A stretch of 9,463 nucleotides of DNA. Source: Oscillospiraceae bacterium. GTDB lineage: Bacteria; Bacillota; Clostridia; Oscillospirales; Ruminococcaceae. The translations under genes and the position numbers were made by a program. Location: contig WQXP01000031.1 of NCBI GenBank assembly GCA_009784765.1, forward strand, positions 1 through 9,463, given 5' to 3'. The notes below the pieces were generated by a model. That model saw only the letters and a list, made by a program, of their open reading frames with translations, was not told the origin of the DNA and did not search any database. Each line of letters opens with the position of its first letter. Within the stretch, counting starts at the first letter, position 1. Positions 1-4,590 of the stretch are shown here, in pieces.

Positions 1-6
1 GAGGAG

Positions 7-183
7 ATGGCGAATAGATACGAAATAAAACAAACAAATCGAAACAGTTTAACAATCATGAGACAGACGCAGAAGCTTGGCGGAACTCTGGAGGACGCTA
101 TTCTGGCGCAAGAGGCTTCAATGGAACCCGAAGACGTGGAGATGGTGATGAGAAAGTTCAAAGACGAAAATCAACGTAGTTGA
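7..183 (+). CDS. Small protein, first visible member of a tandem small-gene array
   Basis: This 58-residue open frame begins MANRYEIK and ends KDENQRS. It is not recognised. The ATG at 7 is preceded by GAGGAG, which matches the bases just before the ATG of the third small gene (GAGAGGAGATGGC); the main GGAGGTGA ribosome-binding site and the promoter therefore probably lie just outside the window. The predicted protein is charged and probably helical, without a membrane segment or signal peptide. A central TLEDAIL stretch weakly recalls SLKEAYV in the second gene, but the body is otherwise too different to call it a paralogue by eye. Its terminator is almost the same as that of the next gene, so it belongs to the array by position and flanks. 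Function is unknown; a DNA-binding or antitoxin-like helical protein cannot be excluded, but nothing shows it. Confidence 0.7.
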   Translation: MANRYEIKQTNRNSLTIMRQTQKLGGTLEDAILAQEASMEPEDVEMVMRKFKDENQRS

Positions 184-199
184 TTTAACCCGCACGAAA

Positions 200-223
200 G
201 CCCCCTTCATGGGGGGCGTTTTC
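200..223 (+). terminator. Rho-independent terminator of small gene 1
   Basis: GCCCCC-TTCAT-GGGGGGC forms a GC-only stem of about six pairs followed by GTTTTCT. The hairpin sequence is the same as in the terminator of the second small gene, though its T-run is shorter and interrupted by a G. Confidence 0.85.
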
Positions 224-236
224 TGCAGTCTGGGGG

Positions 237-265
237 TTGACACGGGGGCGCAGATGTGGTATAAT
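237..265 (+). promoter_or_regulatory. Consensus extended -10 promoter of small gene 2
   Basis: TTGACA at 237-242 and TATAAT at 260-265 are separated by exactly 17 bases. The -10 is preceded by TGG, giving an extended TGn-TATAAT. Both hexamers are perfect for the housekeeping sigma factor, so strong expression is expected. The spacer contains a G5 run. The leader is short, because the ATG is at 290, and it carries GGGGAGGTGA at 274-283, six bases before the ATG. Confidence 0.92.
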
Positions 266-289
266 GGAGTAGAGGGGAGGTGAGGGGAG

Positions 290-463
290 ATGGCATTGGA
301 GACTAAAGTGATATTGAACGCGGCTGTGCAAACCGTGAAGAAAGCGAAATCTCTGAAGGAAGCCTACGTGGGTTTGGTTGAAATAGCAAGTGTTGAAGGG
401 TTACAATATCCGAGTTACGAAGAAGCAATCGCGGAGTTGAAATTACTCCGTGGCGAGGATTGA
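290..463 (+). CDS. Small array protein, paralogue of the next gene
   Basis: This 57-residue protein starts MALETKV. The ATG at 290 lies six bases after a near-ideal GGAGGTGA site and about 25 bases after a perfect promoter -10, so the gene is very probably translated despite its size. Aligned without gaps to the third small gene it shares 24 of the first 50 residues: MALETKV at the start, a central S-x-K-x-AY-x-x-L, then A-x-VEG and A-x-AEL near the end, with an acidic ED terminus. The pattern suggests two amphipathic helices with a turn around VEG. There is no signal peptide, no cysteine and no membrane segment. The family is not recognised. It has its own promoter and terminator, so it is a single-gene transcript. 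Function unknown. Confidence 0.85.
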   Translation: MALETKVILNAAVQTVKKAKSLKEAYVGLVEIASVEGLQYPSYEEAIAELKLLRGED

Positions 464-469
464 AGACGC

Positions 470-496
470 AAAGCCCCCTTCATGGGGGGCTTTTTT
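470..496 (+). terminator. Rho-independent terminator of small gene 2
   Basis: AAAGCCCCC-TTCAT-GGGGGGCTTTTTT: a GC stem extended by A-T pairs, ending in six T. It comes seven bases after the stop codon and should terminate efficiently. Confidence 0.92.
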
Positions 497-510
497 CGCG
501 ACATGGGGGG

Positions 511-539
511 TTGACACGGGGGAGCAGATGTGGTATAAT
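511..539 (+). promoter_or_regulatory. Consensus extended -10 promoter of small gene 3
   Basis: TTGACA at 511-516, 17-base spacer, TATAAT at 534-539 with an upstream TGG. It is almost identical to the promoter at 237-265, including the G-rich spacer. A GGGGAGGTGA ribosome-binding site follows. Confidence 0.92.
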
Positions 540-563
540 GGAATAGAGGGGAGGTGAGAGGAG

Positions 564-740
564 ATGGCATTGGAAACTAAAGTGGTTTTAGCGGCGGCGG
601 CTGACGTGGTTTTGACATCGACATCAAGGAAACAAGCGTATATCCGCTTGCAGAAGATGGCGAATGTGGAGGGAGTAACAGTCAAAGGATGGGACGACGC
701 TCAGGCGGAACTGGATGGAATAGAAGCTGACGAAGATTGA
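564..740 (+). CDS. Small array protein, paralogue of the preceding gene
   Basis: This 58-residue protein begins MALETKVVL and ends EADED. The ATG at 564 sits behind GGAGGTGAGAGGAG, the same arrangement as the second gene. It keeps the shared positions of the small family: the MALETKV start, the S-x-K-x-AY-x-x-L core, A-x-VEG, A-x-AEL and an acidic tail. It differs at most other surface-like positions and has a Trp (WDDA) where the second gene has Tyr. No transmembrane helix, signal peptide or known catalytic motif is visible. Because upstream DNA is nearly identical to that of gene 2, the two arose by tandem duplication. The function is not recognised, and it is the last intact member before the tRNA gene. 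Confidence 0.85.
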   Translation: MALETKVVLAAAADVVLTSTSRKQAYIRLQKMANVEGVTVKGWDDAQAELDGIEADED

Positions 741-744
741 AGAC

Positions 745-769
745 AAAAGCCCCCTCATGGGGGCTTTTT
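745..769. terminator. Bidirectional terminator between the small-gene array and tRNA-Leu
   Basis: AAAAGCCCCC-TCAT-GGGGGCTTTTT is a perfect stem with T-runs on both strands. On the plus strand it ends small gene 3. On the minus strand it ends the tRNA-Leu transcript, about 60 bases past the tRNA 3' end. Genes converge on it from both sides. Confidence 0.9.
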
Positions 770-770
770 G

Positions 771-810
771 CAGTAGTGGGGTTGACAGAGGGGGGCCTTC
801 TTGCTGTGGC
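771..810 (+). other. Decayed remnant of a fourth array promoter
   Basis: TGCAGTAGTGGGGTTGACAGAGGGGG here resembles TGCAGTCTGGGGGTTGACACGGGGG upstream of small gene 2. The -35 (TTGACA, 782-787) is intact and a TGTGG remains further on, but TGTGG is five bases too far and no TATAAT follows. No small gene comes after it; the tRNA gene lies there instead. Probably a broken array unit. Confidence 0.55.
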
Positions 811-827
811 TTTTCCGTGAGGGTGTA

Positions 828-911
828 TACCGGTGGTGGGGGTCGAACCCACACCCCATCGCTGGGACCGGATTTTGAATCCGGCACGTCTGCCAGTTCC
901 ATCACACCGGC
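828..911 (-). tRNA. tRNA-Leu (anticodon CAA)
   Basis: Read on the minus strand this is an 84-base tRNA. The acceptor stem pairs GCCGGTG with CACCGGT, leaving a G-U pair at the end, and the discriminator base is A as expected for leucine. The anticodon arm is CCGGA-TTCAAAA-TCCGG, giving anticodon CAA, which reads UUG. The long variable arm (CCCA-GCGA-TGGG) is typical of class II tRNAs such as Leu. The T arm is GTGGG-TTCGACC-CCCAC. The 3' CCA is not encoded and must be added by the CCA-adding enzyme. No own promoter is visible, so it may be cotranscribed with the HU gene upstream. Confidence 0.95.
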
Positions 912-913
912 GC

Positions 914-954
914 AAGCCCTTCCTTTGAGCGTGCAATCGGCTCAAAGGGGGCTT
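914..954. other. Long hairpin between HU gene and tRNA-Leu
   Basis: AAGCCC-TT-CCTTTGAGC pairs with GCTCAAAGG-GGGCTT across a nine-base loop: 15 base pairs with a two-base bulge. On the minus strand it follows the HU stop codon by 19 bases and precedes the mature tRNA 5' end by only two. No clean T-run follows on either strand, so it may be a weak terminator or an RNA processing site in an HU-tRNA cotranscript. Confidence 0.65.
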
Positions 955-973
955 ATTTGAGTTGCGGAGATAT

Positions 974-1246
974 TTACTGTACAGCTTCTTTGAGGGCTCT
1001 GCCCGGTTTGAAGCGTGCCACGTTAGCGGCAGCGATTTTGATTTTCTCTTTGGTGCGAGGGTTTACGCCGTCGCGTTCAGCACGTTCGTGAACTTCGAAA
1101 GTTCCGAAGCCAACGAGTTGAACTTTTTTGCCATCGGCAAGTGCATCGGTGATACTGTCGAGAACCGCTTTAAGAGCAGTTTCGGCGTCCTTTTTGGTTG
1201 TACCCGCTTTTTCCGCGATTACGCTAACCAGTTCTGTTTTAGTCAT
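974..1246 (-). CDS. hup: HU family nucleoid DNA-binding protein
   Basis: HU forms dimers that bind and bend double-stranded DNA with little sequence preference and compact the nucleoid. The 90-residue length is standard. The N-terminal helical part (TKTELVSVIAEKAG, then a TKKDAE turn) leads into the family signature VGFGTFEVHERAER around 45-58, then the DNA-contacting beta arm NPRTKEKI at 62-69, and a typical FKPGRALKEAV end. Pro63, which intercalates in DNA, is present, but the residue before NP is Val61 where most HU proteins have Arg (GRNP). The ATG at 1246 follows GGAGG by seven bases. The gene lies 30 bases downstream of the Maf-MazG gene, an order related to the mazG-HU neighbourhood of other Firmicutes, and has its own promoter inside that gene. 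Confidence 0.96.
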   Translation of the reverse strand: MTKTELVSVIAEKAGTTKKDAETALKAVLDSITDALADGKKVQLVGFGTFEVHERAERDGVNPRTKEKIKIAAANVARFKPGRALKEAVQ

Positions 1247-1276
1247 TATAGACCTCCATAAGAAATAAAAATTTAT

Positions 1277-2644
1277 TTATTGAGCGTGATGAGCAACCTT
1301 CTTTTTTGCGGACTGCCACAGCTCGTCCAACTCCGAAGCGCTGAACTCGCCGAAAGACTTTCCCGAAAGAATGAGGTTGTCTTCAAGCTCCCTAAATCGT
1401 ATTATAAACCTATTTATTGATTGTGTCAAGGCTTTTTCGCAATTTTTTCGTAAAAATCTGCCTAAATTACAGCACGAAAACAAAACATCACCAAATTCCG
1501 CTTCGATTTCGCCCTCGTTTTTGTGCAATATAGCCAATTTTAGCTCGTTTAGCTCACTTTCTGCGCAGCCGATGATTTGCTCGACGTTTTCGAAATCGAA
1601 TCCTGCGCTTGCCGCCCGCTTCCCGACCTTTTCCCCCCGCATGAGTGCGGGCAGTGCTTTCGGTACGCTTTCAAGTCTGTCGGCGGCTGTTACGTCGCCT
1701 TTAGACTGTGCCTTGAGTGCTTCCCATGTTTGCAGCACTTTGTCGGTAGTAGTCGCGCCGCCCGCTGCGTATATATGTGGGTGGCGATATATGAGCTTGT
1801 CGCAGATTCCGCGGCAAACGGCCGTAAAATCGAAATGCCCTTGTTCCCGCGCCATTTCGGCGTGGAAGACAACTTGTAAGAGCAAATCACCGAGTTCCTC
1901 ACACAGCTCCACGGGATTAGCGTTGTCGATTGCATCGGCGACTTCGTATGCCTCCTCAATGACATTAACTCGTATAGACTCGTGGGTTTGCTCTTTGTCC
2001 CACGGACACTCCCGACGCAGACGGGTCATAATCGTGAGCAGGTCAGCTATCCCTCCCTTGCACCTCGCGGCATTTCCCTCTGAGAGAGGGGCATTTTGCA
2101 GCACCTGAGCGACTCTGCTAATCGGCAGCCCCATGACATTGTAAAAATCACCCTCTATTCGACGCACAAGGAGCATTCCGCGCCCTTGTATGCCATAAGC
2201 CCCTGCTTTGTCGGAAGGCTCTCCTGTGGCAATGTAGGCGTGTATTTGAGCGTCTGTGAGTTCATGGAACACTACTTCGGTGCTTTCACAGAAACTGCAG
2301 TCATCAATCGCGACTCCGGTGTAGACCGTATGCCTCCTTCCGGAGAGCCGCCTGAGCATATCGAAGGCTTCTTGTTCATCGGCGGGTTTACCGAGCATAA
2401 GCCCGTCAATCGCAACGATTGTATCGGCGGCGACTATTGTAACGGCGCAATCACCTTGTTTTGCGGCAATTGCGCGCGCTTTCAGCTCCGCTAAGAAGAC
2501 TGCCGCCTCTGCGGGTTTATCCGCTAACTCCTGCGGGATTGTTTCATCAACGTTGGCGGGAACGACCTTAAAGTCAAACCCGGCTTCCCTCATGAGTTCG
2601 CAGCGTCGCGGCGACGCGCTTGCAAGAATAATCTGCTTTGCCAT
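1277..2644 (-). CDS. Maf-MazG fusion: nucleotide pyrophosphatase pair
   Basis: A 455-residue protein joining two nucleotide-pool cleaning enzymes. Residues 1-185 are Maf-like, a family that hydrolyses modified or non-canonical nucleoside triphosphates: SASPRR at 9-14, AADTIV near 72-77, GKP at 86-88, TVYTGVAI at 106-113 and YNVMGLP at 168-174. From about 198 follows MazG, an all-helical NTP pyrophosphohydrolase. It has CPWDKEQTHES at 213-223 and the metal-binding EEAYE (230-234) with EELGD (249-253). A second MazG repeat carries E364, E367 and EFGD (383-386). Both sets of acidic residues look intact. A GTG at 2653 extends the frame by three residues, but it directly abuts the GGGAGGGAG ribosome-binding site; the ATG at 2644 is better spaced. 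Separate maf and mazG genes are the usual state. Transcription probably comes from the RNase J promoter. Confidence 0.93.
   Translation of the reverse strand: MAKQIILASASPRRCELMREAGFDFKVVPANVDETIPQELADKPAEAAVFLAELKARAIAAKQGDCAVTIVAADTIVAIDGLMLGKPADEQEAFDMLRRLSGRRHTVYTGVAIDDCSFCESTEVVFHELTDAQIHAYIATGEPSDKAGAYGIQGRGMLLVRRIEGDFYNVMGLPISRVAQVLQNAPLSEGNAARCKGGIADLLTIMTRLRRECPWDKEQTHESIRVNVIEEAYEVADAIDNANPVELCEELGDLLLQVVFHAEMAREQGHFDFTAVCRGICDKLIYRHPHIYAAGGATTTDKVLQTWEALKAQSKGDVTAADRLESVPKALPALMRGEKVGKRAASAGFDFENVEQIIGCAESELNELKLAILHKNEGEIEAEFGDVLFSCCNLGRFLRKNCEKALTQSINRFIIRFRELEDNLILSGKSFGEFSASELDELWQSAKKKVAHHAQ
1401..1429 (-). promoter_or_regulatory. Consensus promoter for HU, inside the mazG coding sequence
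   Basis: On the minus strand TTGACA (1429-1424), a 17-base spacer and TATAAT (1406-1401) give a perfect sigma-A-type promoter. It lies in codons near the C-terminus of the Maf-MazG protein. The expected start near 1394 would give HU a leader of roughly 150 bases overlapping the mazG 3' end. Confidence 0.85.
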
Positions 2645-2698
2645 GACACACACTCCCTCCCGCCAAAATAACTGTCAATTGTCAACCGGCAACTGCAG

Positions 2699-4492
2699 TC
2701 AGTCAACCATCATGAGTATAGGCAAAATCATAGGATTTCGCTTTGTGCGGGAGTAAATCAAATCAGAGAGTTTGTCGCGCATAGTTGTCTTGACTAATCC
2801 CCACTCACGAGTGTTACGCGCCGCACAAGAGTCAAGGACTTTGCGCATGAGGTCGCGGGATTCGCTTAAAAGCTCTTCCGACTCACGGACGTAAACAAAT
2901 CCGCGTGAAACAATATCGGGGCCAGAAAGAACTTGTCCCGATTCCCGTTCGATAACGGCGACTATGGTAATCAGCCCGTCCTCCGCGAGTTTCTTACGGT
3001 CGCGCAGAACCACTGCACCAACATCGCCGACACCGGAGCCGTCTACAAGAACTGCCCCCGCAGTCGCTTTCCCCGTGATTTTCATATCAACGCTGTCTGT
3101 TTCGAGAATGTCGCCTAACTCCAAGATAAAAATGTTCTCGTCGGCGATTCCCATTGCGCGGGCAAGCCCCGCGTGTTTCTTGAGGTGTTTATATTCTCCG
3201 TGAACAGGAACAAAAAATCGCGGCTTAGTCAAAGACAGCATCATCTTGAGTTCGTCTTGGCAAGCGTGCCCCGAAACATGAACATCGTACATTTTCTCGT
3301 ATACTACTTCCGCCCCCGAACGCATAAGCTCGTTGACTACACGCCCGACTAACTTCTCGTTACCCGGAATAGGCGTAGCAGAAATGATAATCAAGTCATG
3401 AGGGTTGATTTTGACTTGTCTGTGGTCGTTAGTAGCCATCCGTGAAAGGGCACTCAGCGGCTCTCCTTGGCTTCCTGTCGTAACAATCACGACTTTGCCC
3501 GGAGGATAGTCGTTGACTTCCTCTATATCAATCACCATCTTAGGCGAAATCTTGATGTAGCCGAGTTCGATTGCTTTGTTCATGACATTAAGCATACTCC
3601 GCCCCGAAACAGCAATATATCTGCCGGTAGCGGCGGCGTTATCGACAATCTGCTGGACGCGATGAATATTGCTCGAAAAAGTCGCGACTATAATACGCCT
3701 GTCTTCAGCAGTCGCGAAAATGCTGCGGAAACTCTCACCGACTATTCGTTCGCTTGTGGCATATCCGGGACGCTCCGCATTAGTGCTTTCAGAAAGCAGT
3801 GCTAATACGCCCTTGTTCCCGAGTTCGCCGAATCGCGCAAGGTCAATAACCCCTTCATTGCCGATTGGAGTATAGTCAACCTTGAAGTCCCCCGTATGCA
3901 CAATCACCCCTGCAGGGGTGTGAATCGCAAGTGCGCAAGCGTCGGGTATAGAATGGTTGACGCGAATGAACTCCACTGCCATACAGCCCATACTGACTGT
4001 CTGGCGCGGCGCGACTACACTAAGCGAGCATTGCTGCAAAATTCCGTGTTCCTTGAGTTTGCCTTCTATAAGCCCGATTGTAAGCCGCGTCCCGAATACG
4101 GGGACATTGATATTCTTGAGCAGATAGGGTAAAGCACCTACGTGGTCTTCATGACCGTGAGTAAGTATTATTCCGCGAAATCGCTCTTTATTCTTCTCGA
4201 GATAGCTGAAATCCGGGATAACTATATCAACCCCGAGCATATCCGCGTCAGGGAACGCCAAGCCGCAGTCAACAATGAACATATCGTTCGAGCATTCGAA
4301 CACATAGAGGTTCTTTCCTATTTCATTAAGCCCGCCGAGTGGGATTATACGCACGGGAGCAGTCCGCTTCTGTGGCGGGCGTTTTTTGACGGGTTTCTTA
4401 ACTGTCGGCGCGTGAGTGTCTGCGGCGGGATTAGCGGCAGCACGCGGACGCGAAGAAGCCTGTCTGCTGTTATTGGTATTGTTAGCTGTCAT
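2699..4492 (-). CDS. rnj: Ribonuclease J
   Basis: RNase J is the Firmicutes 5'-to-3' exonuclease and endonuclease that matures and degrades RNA in the cytoplasm. The 597-residue protein has the metallo-beta-lactamase core with HGHEDH at 112-117, VNHSIPD with H180, HTGDF with D202, then the beta-CASP domain with SGHA (H409) and PVHGEYKHL (H431), so all expected zinc ligands are present. The C-terminal domain (about 470-597) is complete. About 45 residues at the N-terminus, rich in Ala, Pro, Lys and Arg, precede the core start VRIIPLGGLNEIGKN; similar basic tails occur in other clostridial RNase J proteins. The ATG at 4492 follows AGGAG by five bases. It has a dedicated promoter at 4561-4589 and lies 54 bases upstream of the Maf-MazG gene. 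Whether it is J1 or J2 cannot be told. Confidence 0.96.
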   Translation of the reverse strand: MTANNTNNSRQASSRPRAAANPAADTHAPTVKKPVKKRPPQKRTAPVRIIPLGGLNEIGKNLYVFECSNDMFIVDCGLAFPDADMLGVDIVIPDFSYLEKNKERFRGIILTHGHEDHVGALPYLLKNINVPVFGTRLTIGLIEGKLKEHGILQQCSLSVVAPRQTVSMGCMAVEFIRVNHSIPDACALAIHTPAGVIVHTGDFKVDYTPIGNEGVIDLARFGELGNKGVLALLSESTNAERPGYATSERIVGESFRSIFATAEDRRIIVATFSSNIHRVQQIVDNAAATGRYIAVSGRSMLNVMNKAIELGYIKISPKMVIDIEEVNDYPPGKVVIVTTGSQGEPLSALSRMATNDHRQVKINPHDLIIISATPIPGNEKLVGRVVNELMRSGAEVVYEKMYDVHVSGHACQDELKMMLSLTKPRFFVPVHGEYKHLKKHAGLARAMGIADENIFILELGDILETDSVDMKITGKATAGAVLVDGSGVGDVGAVVLRDRKKLAEDGLITIVAVIERESGQVLSGPDIVSRGFVYVRESEELLSESRDLMRKVLDSCAARNTREWGLVKTTMRDKLSDLIYSRTKRNPMILPILMMVD

Positions 4493-4535
4493 TACATCTC
4501 CTGTTCATGTTTATTATTTTTTTGATATGTATGTA

Positions 4536-4556
4536 AGGTACAATTTTACTGTACCT
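4536..4556 (-). promoter_or_regulatory. Inverted repeat at the expected RNase J transcription start
   Basis: AGGTACA-ATTTTAC-TGTACCT is a perfect seven-base inverted repeat with a seven-base loop. It begins about five bases past the -10, so it overlaps the likely transcription start. It could be a repressor operator or form a stem-loop at the very 5' end of the mRNA. Confidence 0.6.
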
Positions 4557-4560
4557 ATAC

Positions 4561-4589
4561 ATTATACACGAAAGTTTTGAGCTTGTCAA
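4561..4589 (-). promoter_or_regulatory. Consensus promoter of RNase J
   Basis: On the minus strand TTGACA (4589-4584), a 17-base spacer and TATAAT (4566-4561). The -35 starts one base after the stop codon of the upstream nucleotidyltransferase gene, and no terminator separates the two genes. Confidence 0.92.
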
Positions 4590-4590
4590 G

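Larger units (their letters stand above)
197..310 (+). repeat. Array junction repeat, copy A
   Basis: This stretch of about 114 bases contains a terminator hairpin, promoter, ribosome-binding site and the first seven codons (MALETKV). It is nearly identical to 470-584, with scattered substitutions and one length change. Similarity falls away sharply after the seventh codon, so the repeat covers the boundary between genes rather than the genes themselves. Confidence 0.85.
470..584 (+). repeat. Array junction repeat, copy B
   Basis: This is the second copy of the terminator-promoter-RBS-MALETKV block seen at 197-310. The segment from TTGACAC through the ATG differs by only a few bases between copies, while the coding bodies that follow have diverged much more. 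Confidence 0.85.

Noticed and set aside
197..770. CRISPR array or integron cassette array
   Set aside because: Repeats are about 115 bases with promoters and coding starts, and spacing is a whole gene; no short repeat-spacer pattern, and the hairpins are plain terminators rather than attC-like sites. No cas gene or integrase is in the window.
443..945. Minus-strand open frames of 80-93 residues across the array and tRNA
   Set aside because: They run antisense through the promoters, terminators and the tRNA, have no ribosome-binding site, and low-complexity or repeat-derived translations.
912..973. T-box or leucine attenuator next to tRNA-Leu
   Set aside because: The hairpin is adjacent to a tRNA gene rather than a synthetase or transporter, and no T-box sequence or leader peptide is visible.
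1263..1278. AAATAAA/TTTATTT inverted repeat before the HU ribosome-binding site
   Set aside because: All A-T pairs with only two bases between arms, which cannot form a stable hairpin; likely just AT-rich spacer.
1371..2108. Plus-strand 245-residue open frame
   Set aside because: It lies antisense to the Maf-MazG gene; the translation is Ser/Ala-rich without motifs, while the minus strand shows clear family residues.
2645..2653. GTG start for the Maf-MazG protein
   Set aside because: It overlaps the end of the purine-rich ribosome-binding site, leaving no spacing; the ATG three codons later starts with the normal Maf N-terminus.
2654..2698. Repeated TGTCAA strings between RNase J and Maf-MazG as a promoter
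   Set aside because: They give TTGACA on the minus strand, but no -10 at 16-18 bases follows before the ribosome-binding site.
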